This document shows positions 17,472 to 27,500 of a DNA stretch of 38,955 bases, one piece after another. The DNA is from a bacterium (GTDB lineage Bacteria > Sumerlaeota > Sumerlaeia > MVZB01), in contig JAMCWS010000349.1 of assembly GCA_023480605.1 (NCBI GenBank), positions 6,132 through 45,086 on the forward strand, written 5' to 3'. Within the stretch, counting starts at the first letter, position 1; the number at the start of each line of letters is the position of its first letter. Position numbers and translations under genes: made by a program. The notes under the pieces are model-generated. The model saw only the letters and a program-made list of their open reading frames with translations, was not told the origin of the DNA and searched no databases.

Positions 17472-20309
17472 ATGCCAACTGGTAATGTCTGCATGATTTT
17501 TAGAATCCTTACGGCGATGTTTCTCTCAGGTCGGCCCATGGGCCTTATCCTTGCCGCGATGATGCTGCTGACGGCTCGATCAGGCCACGGCGAGGCTACG
17601 GGCGGCCGGCCGGATTCGCCCCGCGTCAACCTCCTGGACGCGGCCGGAGCCGGCGTGTGGACGATCCAGAGACTCGACGCCACCAGCACGATGACGCTGG
17701 GCACGATCGACGGCGCGGGACGTCTGCCAGGCGGCGGCGGCTTAATTGCGCTGACCGCCCGTTTGCCTGTTGTCGGCCGCATATTGGCCGACCGCCAGGT
17801 GGCGGTCCACCCACGTCCCGGCGAGATTTATCGTTTTTCGGCCCTCGTCACCACGCGTGGCTTGCGCGATTCCCATGGCGATTCCCGTCCCAATCCCTAT
17901 CGCCTCAACCTTGGCCTTTCGGGCTGCTGCCTGGCGTTCAGCCAACTCGATGGCCGGGGACGGCCGCTGAGCGAAGTCGCTTCGCGCGTTGTGTTGGGCG
18001 TAAACGATGACGCGCCGCTGGCGCTCGAGACCGTGATCCAACCCGGCGCCGAGGTGCTCGCCGTGCAATGCCGGATGATCGGCGTGGCTGGCGAGGCGCG
18101 TTTTTCAGCTCCCGTGGTCGAGTGCCTGGCGCCGGCTGGCCTGTCCCCGCTGCCCGACGCGCGTATCGTCACCGGCACGATGGGCGCGCCCTTCCTGCAA
18201 GTCGACGGCCGGTCGATCCCCTGGTATGTCTATTTCGGCAACAATCAATTCGGCAAAGACGACGTCATCCTGGACGAAATGAAAAAGGCGGTCGGCGCCG
18301 GCGTGCGTATCGTCTCGTTCAACTTGCATCTACCCTGCACCGCCTCCAACGACGCCATCCTCGCGACGATCGGGCGTTTCCTGGATCCCCACCCCGGCGT
18401 CTATTTTTTACCGCGGGTCTGGGTGGGGCCGTATCCGGGCTGGCTCGAAAGCCGTCCGGGAGAAAAGGTGAGATACGCCGACGGCGCCACGACCCGATTC
18501 GCCTCGCCGGCGTCGGCCGCCTGGCGCGACTGTGCCGCCGCCAACCTTGAGGAATTGATCCGCCTTATCCGTCGCTCGCCTTACGCCGGACGCCTGATCG
18601 GCCTGATCCCCACCTACTACCAGACCGGCGAATGGATCGTCTGGGGGCCGGACCGGGCCGCCGGCTTCGAGACGCCCGTCCGCGGCGCCTTCGAGACCTG
18701 GCTGCGTCAACGTTATGGTTCGGTCGATCGCCTCGGCGCGGCATGGGGGCGCCCGATCGGCCGATTTCAGGACGCCGCCGTACCCGGACCCGAGGCGCGT
18801 GACGCCGCCCCGCTCGGATCGTTCCGCGATCCGATCGCCCAGCGCCCGGCCATCGATTTCGCGCGCTTTTACGGCCGGCTCGTACCGGGCCTGCTCGATC
18901 GCTTCGGCGCGGCGGTCCGGCGGGCGGGCGACGGCCGCGGCCTGACCGGCGCGTTTTACGGCTATACGTTCGAGATCGCCAATCTCATCCGCTGGCCGCA
19001 GAACTCGGGTCACCTGGGTTTGGACGAGTTTCTCGTCTCGCCAAACCTGGGCTTTTTCGGCAGCCCTTATTCCTACGATCCCGACAGCCGCGCCATCGGC
19101 TTGCCCGTCATGGTCCACGGGCCCAACGACTCCGGCCAACTGCACGCCAGACCGGCCATGATGGAAGAGGACACCTTCACCCACCTGGCCGAAAAACCCG
19201 GACCGGCTGCGATGGCTCCGGGTTATGCGCAACACACCACGGACTTGCCGCAGACGCTGGCCGTCCTCAAGCGCAATCTCGGCTGCGCCATCGCCCACGA
19301 TTACATTCTCACCTGGCAGAACCTTTTCAGCGAAGGTCGCTTCAACCAGCCTGAAATCTGGGACCAATACCGGCCCTACCTGGCCTGGCTGGCCGCGCGC
19401 GAGGGGTGCAAGCCGCCCTACCGCCCTCAGGTCGCCGTGGTGATCGACGAAGATGCCTTCGCCTTGCAACCCGCCGACGGCCGCGCCGTCAACGCGCGGT
19501 GGATCCATGAATTACGATCGGCCCTCGGTCGGCTCGACACGACGCTGGGCTTTTACCTTCAGTCCGACCTCGGCCGCATCCCGGATAGTGTCCGCTGCCT
19601 GATCCTGGTCAATCCCTACGCCATCACACCGGCCCAGCAGGAGGAACTACGCGCGCGTTGGATGAAAGACGGCCGGATGATCGTTTTCGGCTACCTGCCC
19701 AATGTGTTCGGCGACCGCGGCCTCGACGAACACGGAAGCGCCATCACCGGCATGAGACTCGCGCTGCACCGTGAGCCCATCGATATCGAATGCGCCGTCG
19801 AACCGAGGGGTGTGCTCGGGGAGTTCGCCGGGCAGCACTTCAGCAACTCCGCCGACCGCTTCAATCGCCATTGGTTTAAGGACGCTCGCCTGGGGCCGCT
19901 GGCGCCGTGGATGAGCGTCGATGATCCCCAGGCTGAAGTGCTCGCTCGCTACGCGGCCAATGGCCGGGGCGCCTGCGCTCTGGTGCGCATGCCCGGCTGG
20001 ATGTCGGTCTATCTCGGCGCGCCCGGCCTCACGCCGCCGATGTGGCGCCGTCTTCTGCGCGAGGCCGGCTGCCACTTTTTTCTCGACGATTTTTCCACGC
20101 GGTGGGATCACCCCGACGTGATCCAGGCGACCGATGATTTCCTAATGGTGCAAAGCGGCCGCGACGGCCTGCGCACCGTGCGGCTGCCCCGGCCCCGCGC
20201 CCGCGTCGAACGATTCGACGACACGCGTCGCCTGATCGCCCGCAACACGGATCGCTTCCGCGATGAATTCAAGGCCGGGGTGCCGGTGTTCTACGTGTTG
20301 GGCGACTGA
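17472..20309 (+). CDS. Secreted GH42-like (beta-galactosidase clan) large protein
   Basis: The product is up to 945 residues. A hydrophobic segment (MGLILAAMMLLTA) ending SGHGEA about residue 40 looks like a signal peptide; ATGs at 17472, 17493, 17520 and 17541 are all possible starts and none has a strong ribosome site. After a beta-sandwich region, a TIM-barrel part contains IPWYVYFGNNQ, TGEWIVWGP (Glu near 387, candidate acid/base) and MMEEDTF (Glu near 565-566, candidate nucleophile). A trimerisation-like domain with PQVAVVIDEDAF follows. This order resembles GH42 beta-galactosidases, but the spelling is divergent, so the substrate may differ. It faces the GH51 gene across a 416-base gap that holds a toxin-gene remnant. 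Confidence 0.72.
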   Translation: MPTGNVCMIFRILTAMFLSGRPMGLILAAMMLLTARSGHGEATGGRPDSPRVNLLDAAGAGVWTIQRLDATSTMTLGTIDGAGRLPGGGGLIALTARLPVVGRILADRQVAVHPRPGEIYRFSALVTTRGLRDSHGDSRPNPYRLNLGLSGCCLAFSQLDGRGRPLSEVASRVVLGVNDDAPLALETVIQPGAEVLAVQCRMIGVAGEARFSAPVVECLAPAGLSPLPDARIVTGTMGAPFLQVDGRSIPWYVYFGNNQFGKDDVILDEMKKAVGAGVRIVSFNLHLPCTASNDAILATIGRFLDPHPGVYFLPRVWVGPYPGWLESRPGEKVRYADGATTRFASPASAAWRDCAAANLEELIRLIRRSPYAGRLIGLIPTYYQTGEWIVWGPDRAAGFETPVRGAFETWLRQRYGSVDRLGAAWGRPIGRFQDAAVPGPEARDAAPLGSFRDPIAQRPAIDFARFYGRLVPGLLDRFGAAVRRAGDGRGLTGAFYGYTFEIANLIRWPQNSGHLGLDEFLVSPNLGFFGSPYSYDPDSRAIGLPVMVHGPNDSGQLHARPAMMEEDTFTHLAEKPGPAAMAPGYAQHTTDLPQTLAVLKRNLGCAIAHDYILTWQNLFSEGRFNQPEIWDQYRPYLAWLAAREGCKPPYRPQVAVVIDEDAFALQPADGRAVNARWIHELRSALGRLDTTLGFYLQSDLGRIPDSVRCLILVNPYAITPAQQEELRARWMKDGRMIVFGYLPNVFGDRGLDEHGSAITGMRLALHREPIDIECAVEPRGVLGEFAGQHFSNSADRFNRHWFKDARLGPLAPWMSVDDPQAEVLARYAANGRGACALVRMPGWMSVYLGAPGLTPPMWRRLLREAGCHFFLDDFSTRWDHPDVIQATDDFLMVQSGRDGLRTVRLPRPRARVERFDDTRRLIARNTDRFRDEFKAGVPVFYVLGD

Positions 20310-20359
20310 TGCTCGCGCGGACGCGCACCGTCCGGGCCGTATGCCGCGCTGGGGCCGAT

Positions 20360-20675
20360 GACGCCGGGGTGAGTAAGGATTCGCGCAACGCCACTTCCAG
20401 CTTGGTCGTTTCATGTTCACCCGTGTTCAGGGAAGTATATCCGATCTCGGCCAGATAGTGCGTCGAGGCATTGGCTCCACTCAGCGGTTGATTGACACGA
20501 AAAACCGGGAGTTGATTTGGCAGTTCCTCTATTCCCTTCTTGCGGTTTGTGACGCGTGAGCTCCTCTCTTTGCGGGAAGCACCACAGCGCGTAGGGATGA
20601 CGAAATCCAGATCTTCGCTCAACCGCATGGATTTGACGAAGTTTAGGCACCTCTCGAATTGTGCGTTGCAGGATG
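20360..20675 (-). pseudogene. Remnant of an AbiEii/AbiGii-type nucleotidyltransferase toxin gene
   Basis: A stretch of about 105 codons reads CNAQFERCLNFVKSMR, then RLSEDLDFV, then HYLAEIGYTSL and KLEVALRESLLTP. The LSEDLDF element is the nucleotidyltransferase core of the AbiEii toxin family, and the K-x-E-V-x-L-R-E strand is its third acidic strand. The usual N-terminal helix with the K-G-G motif is missing. The C-terminal half is replaced by arginine/proline-rich sequence, suggesting a frameshift and truncation. No AbiEi antitoxin frame is adjacent. It lies between convergent GH42-like and GH51 genes. Confidence 0.6.
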
Positions 20676-20725
20676 TCTCACGATGGTTCGGCACAGACTG
20701 CCTTGCCCCTTCCTTCTTATTGGCA

Positions 20726-23137
20726 TCACCGCTCAATCATCGCGACGCCGGCCGAATAAGCCGGCAGGCTGAAGCGGATGCGCGGTCCGTCGATGGTGAT
20801 CGGTACGTTTTCGGGTCGAACCGCATCGGGCGTGTCTAGCGTATTGCGCGCCGCGACCGAGCCGGGCGCGATCAGTTGCAGCCGGACCGACAACGGCCGG
20901 AAGCCCCCACGCAATCTCAGCGCCAGATCGACGTCCGAACCGCCGGGGTTTACGGCTTTGACCACGACCCTATTACCATCCTCGGTGCGGGTGGCGACGA
21001 TGTTGAGCGGTCCCGCGTTTCCCTCCAGCGCGATCCGCTCGGGGGCATAGTGATCGTGCCAGAGCTTCATGACGACATAATTGGGTGCCGGGAACCAACT
21101 TTTTTGATCGAAGTTGATGAAGGCATTATCCCATGCCGAAGCCGAAATATGGCGCAGGAAGAGAGCGGGCGAGGCCATCCCCACGAAGGTGCCGCAACGC
21201 TCGAAGCCATTGAGCAGTCCACCGCAATAAAGTCCTGTCCGCCAGTCGGTGCTCTGGGCGTTCCACTCCGAGACGAAAATTTTCAAGTTAGGGTTGGGCG
21301 AGTTTTTGATCTGGTTCTCGATGGTCGTGAGAAAGGCCTCGTAGCGGCGCGGATCTTCGGCATACTGGTCAGGATCTTCATAATGATGAATGCTATAATA
21401 GTCGGCCAGCGTCGCGCACTCGGGAATCACCACCCGATTCCAGCCGCCGATTTTGGGGCTATTGTCGTAATCGGCACACCCGCAGATGGCGATCTTGATT
21501 GTCGGATCGACTGCCTTGAGTGCGGGCACGAATTCCCTGACGATTCGGCAGTATTCTGACGCTCCTACCGGCCAGGTCTCATTGTCGATTTCCCAATACT
21601 TGACCCCGTACGGTTCGGGGTGGCCGTTCAGCGCCCTTACCTTGCCCCAGGTGGACTCTATCGGCCCATTGCAGTATTCCAACCATTGGCAGGCATCGCG
21701 AATGTATTTGCTTCGCGGCGTCGCCGGATCGTGCCGGCCAGTATTAATGACAATGAGCGGATCTGCCTTCAGGCGCCGGCACAGGGCGATGAATTCATCG
21801 GTTCCGAATGAGTTTACATCCTGGTCGTCCCAGATCACGATGGGGGATCTGACGCGCTTGGACTGGGGGCCTATGCCTTCTTTCCAGCGATAGCGTTCGG
21901 CGTAAGCTCCCCCAGGCCAGCGAATGACTGGAGGCCGCAAACCGGCAACCGCTGATATAAGGTCTGGACGGAAGCCTCCGTCGCGTCGCACCGACTCGGC
22001 CATAAGGCTCACTTGATCGATCCAAACGCGGCCTGCGCCCACCAGTTCAATCGCGAGTCTCGCATCAGGGGTGTCGGAATCAGCGGTCAGGCGAATGGGG
22101 TATTCCATCCATTCCGCGGCGTCGATCGGCGCCGGCAACATGCATACCGCAAGCGACTTCTCACCTTCCAGGAGCCGCACGCGAATCCCCGGCCGCGCTT
22201 TGCCCCGCACCCAGACCGAGCCGACATAGGTTTCGCCCTTGCGCACTTGGATCGGCCCTTCGGCGATACCCGTTGCGGCGCTTGCCGGCGCAAGGGCGTC
22301 GATTCGTGCGCAGATCGCGCCATTGAGTGGGTTTTCCTTGCTGCGCTGGCAGGTGCCGGGTCCGTAGGCCCGCCATCGATTCGGCTCCGGTTTGGCGGCA
22401 GGAACTTTCGGAAGCCCTTCAAATAAAACGCGGCCATCCAAAGCCGTTACACGCAGATTTCGGAAACTGGCCGTGGTTCCCCAAGTGCCGATGCCCACGC
22501 CTCCCGCCAAGACGGGATCATCTATATCGGTGAAGTCAATCGTTGGCTGGTCATTAATATGGATTTGGATATGTGAACCCTCACACCGTACCCTGATCCG
22601 ATACCACCGCTCAGCCTGGACGGATTGAACAGCCGCCGACCTGCATCTCTGGACATAATTCTCACCTTTCACTCCTGCGCGCATCAGGCCGCCCCACCCG
22701 CCGGTGTTATACCAGTAGAAGCGCTTGGTATCATGTCGGCGGAAAATAATCAGGAGGCAATCTTGGCCATCGTCTTGACGGGTCTCGAGTGTATACTCAT
22801 AGTCAGTCCAGGTGGGATCGCCAAATGACTGACAAAGCCGGATTCCAAGGCTCTGCTGACGCAGGACATTCCCCTCGGCGACCCAGTGACCGCCGGCACC
22901 GCCCAAATACTGGGATAGATTCTCGAAACTGCGGTCGAAGACCAGTTCGCCCCACAGGCCGCCGTTGGCAGAGCGGTAAATGTGTTCGAGGAAATGGCCG
23001 TAGATTTTCGGATCGATCTGGTTGAGCACGATTTGCGGATCGACTGAAAGAGATATTTCGGCGGCCGTCGTTCCCGCCAGTTGAGTCGTCATCAGGATGC
23101 CTTCCAGAATCAACCAGCGGATGGATCGCGCCCTCAT
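20726..23137 (-). CDS. Alpha-L-arabinofuranosidase, GH51, secreted
   Basis: From the ATG at 23137 (preceded by GGAGGACTACG) the product is 803 residues with a signal peptide (LILEGILMTTQLAGTTAA). GHFLEHIYRSANGGLWGELVFDRSFE marks the N-terminus of GH51. Residues about 80-240 form an inserted concanavalin-like lectin domain (DYEYTLETRQDDGQD, VGIGTWGTTASFRNL). A carbohydrate-binding-like segment and the TIM barrel follow. KYWEIDNETWP has the acid/base Glu near 520, and FVSEWNAQS the nucleophile Glu near 624. A C-terminal beta domain ends the chain. It releases arabinofuranose from arabinans or arabinoxylans. An ATG at 23158 gives a 7-residue extension and lacks a ribosome site. Confidence 0.9.
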   Translation of the reverse strand: MRARSIRWLILEGILMTTQLAGTTAAEISLSVDPQIVLNQIDPKIYGHFLEHIYRSANGGLWGELVFDRSFENLSQYLGGAGGHWVAEGNVLRQQSLGIRLCQSFGDPTWTDYEYTLETRQDDGQDCLLIIFRRHDTKRFYWYNTGGWGGLMRAGVKGENYVQRCRSAAVQSVQAERWYRIRVRCEGSHIQIHINDQPTIDFTDIDDPVLAGGVGIGTWGTTASFRNLRVTALDGRVLFEGLPKVPAAKPEPNRWRAYGPGTCQRSKENPLNGAICARIDALAPASAATGIAEGPIQVRKGETYVGSVWVRGKARPGIRVRLLEGEKSLAVCMLPAPIDAAEWMEYPIRLTADSDTPDARLAIELVGAGRVWIDQVSLMAESVRRDGGFRPDLISAVAGLRPPVIRWPGGAYAERYRWKEGIGPQSKRVRSPIVIWDDQDVNSFGTDEFIALCRRLKADPLIVINTGRHDPATPRSKYIRDACQWLEYCNGPIESTWGKVRALNGHPEPYGVKYWEIDNETWPVGASEYCRIVREFVPALKAVDPTIKIAICGCADYDNSPKIGGWNRVVIPECATLADYYSIHHYEDPDQYAEDPRRYEAFLTTIENQIKNSPNPNLKIFVSEWNAQSTDWRTGLYCGGLLNGFERCGTFVGMASPALFLRHISASAWDNAFINFDQKSWFPAPNYVVMKLWHDHYAPERIALEGNAGPLNIVATRTEDGNRVVVKAVNPGGSDVDLALRLRGGFRPLSVRLQLIAPGSVAARNTLDTPDAVRPENVPITIDGPRIRFSLPAYSAGVAMIER

Positions 23138-23399
23138 CGTAGTCCTCCATCTTGTCATGGGGTCATCCTAATTCCACCCAAAGCTTCACTCAATGTACAT
23201 TCGGCGTCGCTCGATACTTGACAGAGCGTCAGATGGCCGCGCAGGCATCTTACCCGCGCCTTGGTTTCGACCATGGCGATTCTCATCACTCGTGGGGCGA
23301 CCGCACCTCGGATTGACCGACTTCACTTCGCCGGGAGTTCAACCCGCACGGGAATGAATTGAGCGCCTTTCCTACCGCTTGCACACACACAGCCCGTCT
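23138..23399. other. Start of the 770-base spacer before the sigma/polymerase operon
   Basis: Together with 23400-23910, this is the spacer between divergent GH51 and sigma/polymerase units. It should contain the GH51 promoter on the minus strand. I see no intact gene or strong hairpin in this part; the gene remnant and an inverted repeat lie downstream. Confidence 0.35.
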
Positions 23400-23730
23400 T
23401 CACGGCGCCGGCGACAGGCCCTCCCAGCGCACGAGCCAACGGCCGCCCTCGGGGGAACCCGGGGGCGGGGCGGTCGGGCGCGCTAACCCAGCCGGTCGCC
23501 ATCATCGCCGCGGCGTAGAGCAGGCCGCCGTTGGACGGGAAATAGGGGAAAGGGCCGCCCGTGCTGCAGCCGTTGGCCAGAAACCGGTTGCGCGGCGAGT
23601 CCTAGAGGATCGCGTTTGTGGTCACTGCTGGTTGGCCGCTGCCGTGGGTGCGGAGTTCGTCGGCTCGTGCGACGGAATGGGAAAAACTCGCCCTCGTCCA
23701 GGTCCCCGATGTCGATCCCGCCGGGCATGG
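23400..23730 (-). pseudogene. Decayed 3' end of a secreted-protein or glycoside-hydrolase gene
   Basis: On the minus strand the frame before 23602 ends TTNAIL followed by TAG, then continues DSPRNRFLANG, STGGPFPYFPSNGG and LLYAAAMMATGW. After a frameshift near 23452 another frame finishes GGRWLVRWEGLSPAP and a TGA at 23400-23402. The pattern of a glycine/proline-rich active-site-like loop, an AMMA helix and a final VRWEGL strand looks like the C-terminus of a large carbohydrate-active protein. I cannot name the family. A nonsense codon, where a Glu would fit, and a frameshift show that it is inactive. Confidence 0.5.
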
Positions 23731-23844
23731 GGCCGATCTTGACCTTTCATGCTGGCGCGGCGCTTCGGCGGATTCGTCTTTCCAATTCGATAGTCCCGAT
23801 CCAACATGACAAGCCGGATGAATCACGATGGGCCATTGCCGGAA

Positions 23845-23874
23845 GCCGAATCGAAAGCCAATGAACGATTCGGC
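23845..23874 (+). promoter_or_regulatory. Perfect 9-base inverted repeat upstream of the sigma/polymerase operon
   Basis: GCCGAATCG (23845-23853) and CGATTCGGC (23866-23874) are perfect complements separated by 12 bases, ending 36 bases before the GTG start of the sigma gene. It could be an operator for an autoregulator or a leader hairpin in the mRNA. No canonical -35/-10 pair is evident around it, which would fit use of an alternative sigma factor. Confidence 0.45.
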
Positions 23875-23910
23875 CGGCGGCGGTGTCATGGATTGTAGAG
23901 GGAGTCACGC

Positions 23911-24513
23911 GTGCGATTCGACGACGAGTTGATGCGCCAGATCATGGAACGGGCTTCGGCGGCGACGGACGCTTTCGAGACGCTTTTTCGCCGCCATGGC
24001 GAAATGATTCGCCGTTTCGTGCGCCGCATCGTACGGGATTCGGACGCGGCCGAGGACGTGGCTCAGGAGGTGTTTCTGCGCGTCTGGACGCGCGCCGAGC
24101 AATGGCAGGGGCGCGGTCCGGTCAAGGCGTGGCTCTACCGGGTCGCCCAGAATCTGGCTCTCAACAGCATGCGTTCAGCCCGGCGCCACCGGTGCGAGTC
24201 GCTGGACAGGGCCGCCGAGGCGGCGCTGGATGACGACGACGTTCCGCAGGGTTGGCTCGTCGACGCCGCGGCGCTGGGACCCCACGAGGTTGCCGCAGAG
24301 GCCGAGCGCTATGCCCTTGTGCGCCGACTTGTGGACAGTTTGCCCGACGACAAGCGTGAGGTCGTGCGGCTGGTGACCGACGAGGACCTGGGCGCGGCCG
24401 AGGCGGCGCGGCGGCTGGGGATTCCCGAGGGCACAGTCAAGTCGCGCTTGCATTACACAACCCGGGAACTGGCCACTAAATGGAAGGAATTGGAGAAGGG
24501 GGAATCCGAATGA
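23911..24513 (+). CDS. ECF-type RNA polymerase sigma factor, partner of the adjacent single-chain polymerase
   Basis: The 200-residue protein is a two-domain ECF sigma factor. Region 2 covers about residues 20-85: FETLFRRHGEMIRRFVRRIV, DAAEDVAQEVFLRVW as the core-binding helix, and VKAWLYRVAQNLALNSMRS as the -10 recognition helix. An acidic linker follows. Region 4 covers about 140-195, with LGAAEAARRLGIPEGTVKSRL as the helix-turn-helix for the -35 element. Region 1 and region 3 are absent, as in all ECF factors. GTG at 23911 has AGGGAG 6-8 bases upstream. The stop overlaps the polymerase ATG as ATGA, so the two proteins are made together. No anti-sigma gene is present; the polymerase occupies the position where one is often found. 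Confidence 0.93.
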   Translation: MRFDDELMRQIMERASAATDAFETLFRRHGEMIRRFVRRIVRDSDAAEDVAQEVFLRVWTRAEQWQGRGPVKAWLYRVAQNLALNSMRSARRHRCESLDRAAEAALDDDDVPQGWLVDAAALGPHEVAAEAERYALVRRLVDSLPDDKREVVRLVTDEDLGAAEAARRLGIPEGTVKSRLHYTTRELATKWKELEKGESE

Positions 24514-27500
24514 ACATGGCACCCGATCTCTCGACGCCCTGGCATAGGGCTTCTTATGAGGCATTTCTGCACGAGCGGTTGCCGCAACTGCTTGGCGAGC
24601 GGCTGCCGCTGGCCAGTTACCGCGTGGAGTACATGAGCGACCGCTCGTGCCGTATCGTCCTGTCGCTCGCGATGCAAACGGGTGACGTGCCGCTCGACTT
24701 TGCCGGCCTTCCCCAACCGGATGACGAAGGGATCTTCATGATCGACGGCACGAAGCGCGTGGTCGTGCCCTTGGCGTCATCGGAGGATCTGAGCGCGGCC
24801 GAGGTCCGGTGTGTCGGAGAGCAGCTTTACAGCTTCATCGAGGCGCGCCTCGGGCAGGTTGGCGCCGACATGCCCGCCGATCCGTCATTGCTGCGGGCGC
24901 TCGTGCCTTTGGATAAGTGGTTCGCGGAATTTTTCTTAATGGGGCTCATTTATGAAGACGCAAGCGAACCAAAGGTGATCCATCCGACATCCCAGGCGCT
25001 TGACGTAACGAATTGGCTGGCGACTCAAACCCACCTGCGCCGAATCCTGATCGAGAATCCCCACTCGGTGATTCACCCCGGCCAGATGGGGCGCGCTTGC
25101 CCGTTCGAGACGCCCGAAGGCCCAAACATCGGTCGGGTGCTGTCGCTCGCATGCGGAGCAACCATCCGTAACGGCAAAATTATCGTGGTCGATGATGCGC
25201 CCGCGGCGGCCCTGGGCCTGACGGCGTCGATGGTGCCGTTCGTTGAACATGACGACGCCAATCGGCTCCTCATGGGTGTCAACATGATGCGCCAGTGGCA
25301 GGTGCCGCTCGAGCCCGAACCGGCGCTGGTTCAGACCGGCAAAGAACCGAGCGCGGCGGGGTTCTGGTGCGGCGTGAATCTCCTCACCGCCTTTGTATCC
25401 TGGGGGGGCGACACTTACGAGGATGGACTGCTCATCAGCGAGTCGTGCACGCGTCGATTCCGGTTCGAGCATCCGGTGGAGCCGGGCGACAAGCTCAGCA
25501 ATCGCCACGGACAAAAGGGCGTCATCAGCCGCATCGCCCCTGACGACGAGATGCCCCATCTGGCCGACGGAACGCCCGTGGAACTGGTCTGCAATTTCAT
25601 CGGCCTGCACTCCCGGATGATCTTCGGGCAGGTGTGCGAAGCCCTCGCCGGCCGGATCGCGCGCGCCGAGGGGACGCCCGTGGTCGCGCCGCCCTTCCAC
25701 GCGCCAAATGTGGACGAATTGCGCGAACGCCTGAGGCGCGCGGGACTGCCCGCCTCAGGCATGGAAATCCTTACGATTGGCAAAGATGGCCCGCCGCTTC
25801 AGCGGCCAAGCACCATCGGCTGGATTTACTGGGGCCGGACGGTCCACGATGTGCGCACGAAGCTCCACACCTTCGTGTCGACGCCGGGCGAAGGGCAAGA
25901 ACAAGGGGAACTTGAATACTACGCGTTGCGCGAGGCGGGCGCGTTCGAGAACGTGGCCGAATCTTTCAACACCCGTTCGGCAAGGCGTTCTGACGCCGCA
26001 ACACTCGCCGCGCGCCTGGCCGCCGGCCCGGTCGAACAGGCTCCGCCGCCGCCGCCATGGTTTGCAGACCTCATGAGCCGACTCGCCGCCGCGAGCATCA
26101 AGGCGACGCTCGATGAGGAGAAGCTGCATTTCAAGATGGCCGCGCCTTCCGAGCCGGCGCTCACGTTGGCCCGTCCGTTGCCCCACCCCTGGCTGGCGGA
26201 AATTGAAGTCGCCGCGGTCGGCGTCCGCGAGAACGACCCGTTCTACCACGCCCTGGCGCAGGCCAATGCGCGCGCCGAGCGGGCCCTGGCGTCCGGAGCG
26301 CCCGAGGTTCTCACGCACCAGACCCTCCACCAGCTTCGTAAACGCTTGACCGACTATTTCGATGGTCTGGTCCCTCACGAGATCATGCTTCCGAGTGAAA
26401 GGAATCTGTTCAGCGGCCGGTCGGTCATCATTCCGGGCGGGGATCTGACGTTTGAACAGGTCGGTCTGCCCGAGGGGATGGCGTGGGAGCTATTCGGACC
26501 GATTCTGGCGCGCGAGATGGGCGATTCGCAGGAAATCGCAAATCGGACGCCACGGGTCGCCGCAGCTCTCGACAAACTCATGGCCCGCTCGTGGGTCGTT
26601 GTCAATCGCCAGCCCTCGTTCTGGGCCGCGAGCCTGTTGGCCTTCCATCCGGTGCGCGTGCCGGGGCGGGCCATCCGACTGCATCCCCTCGCGTGCCCCT
26701 TGCTCAATGCCGACTTTGACGGCGACCCGGTTGCCGTCTTCCTGCCCATCACCGAAGCCGCCCAGCGCGAGGCCGGCGAACGGCTGAGTGTTGTGGGCCA
26801 GTTGCGCCGTGATCCGGAGCGGCTCCTGCCCTGGCTTTGCCCAACCCAAGATGCGTTGTGGGGCCTTGCCGCGCTCAGTTTCGATGCGGCCCGACGCGAC
26901 GAAATCCGCCGTTTGACAGGCGCCGATCTCATCGGCGCGGAGGGCTTCGTCACGCGCGCGTCGCTGATCGAAGGCCTTCGCGCCATTCATGAAGCCGAAG
27001 GTCCCCAGCGCGCACTTCAGGTCAGCGAGGCACTGATGCGACTCGGCATGCGCATCGCCAAAGAGAGCGGCGCTTCGTTTAGTCCCTTCTTCGGCGAGAG
27101 CGTCAGCCGCCCGCCCCTTCCCGCAATCGATCGCCGTGAGGAGTGGCTTGACACCTGCGCCGATCTGACCGAGCGAATCGCCTCACGCGTCGACTACGAC
27201 GCCGCGGACCTGGGGCCACAACTCTTGGCCGTGAAGAGCGGCGCGCGGGGCAATCTTCAGCAGCTGGTCAGCCTTCCCGGCACGCCGGGAGTCGTCATCG
27301 ACGGGGCCGGGGGCTTCGTTCCCGTGCATCGCGGCTTCGCCGAAGGGCTCCGGCCCGAGGATGCCTTCGCCCGCGTCTTCGGCGCGCGTCTGGGTTTAGC
27401 CCGGGTGCTTCTGGAACCGGCCAGCCTCTGGCATGCCTATGCCGTCGAGCATCCCGGGCCGTCGAAGGGCTTTAATGTCCTCGCGCGCGCCATGCGCGCC

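Noticed and set aside
24480..24512. Polymerase start at the upstream ATG (24480)
   Set aside because: It lies inside the sigma gene and before the GGAGAAGGGGG ribosome site. The ATG at 24510 overlapping the sigma stop is better placed.
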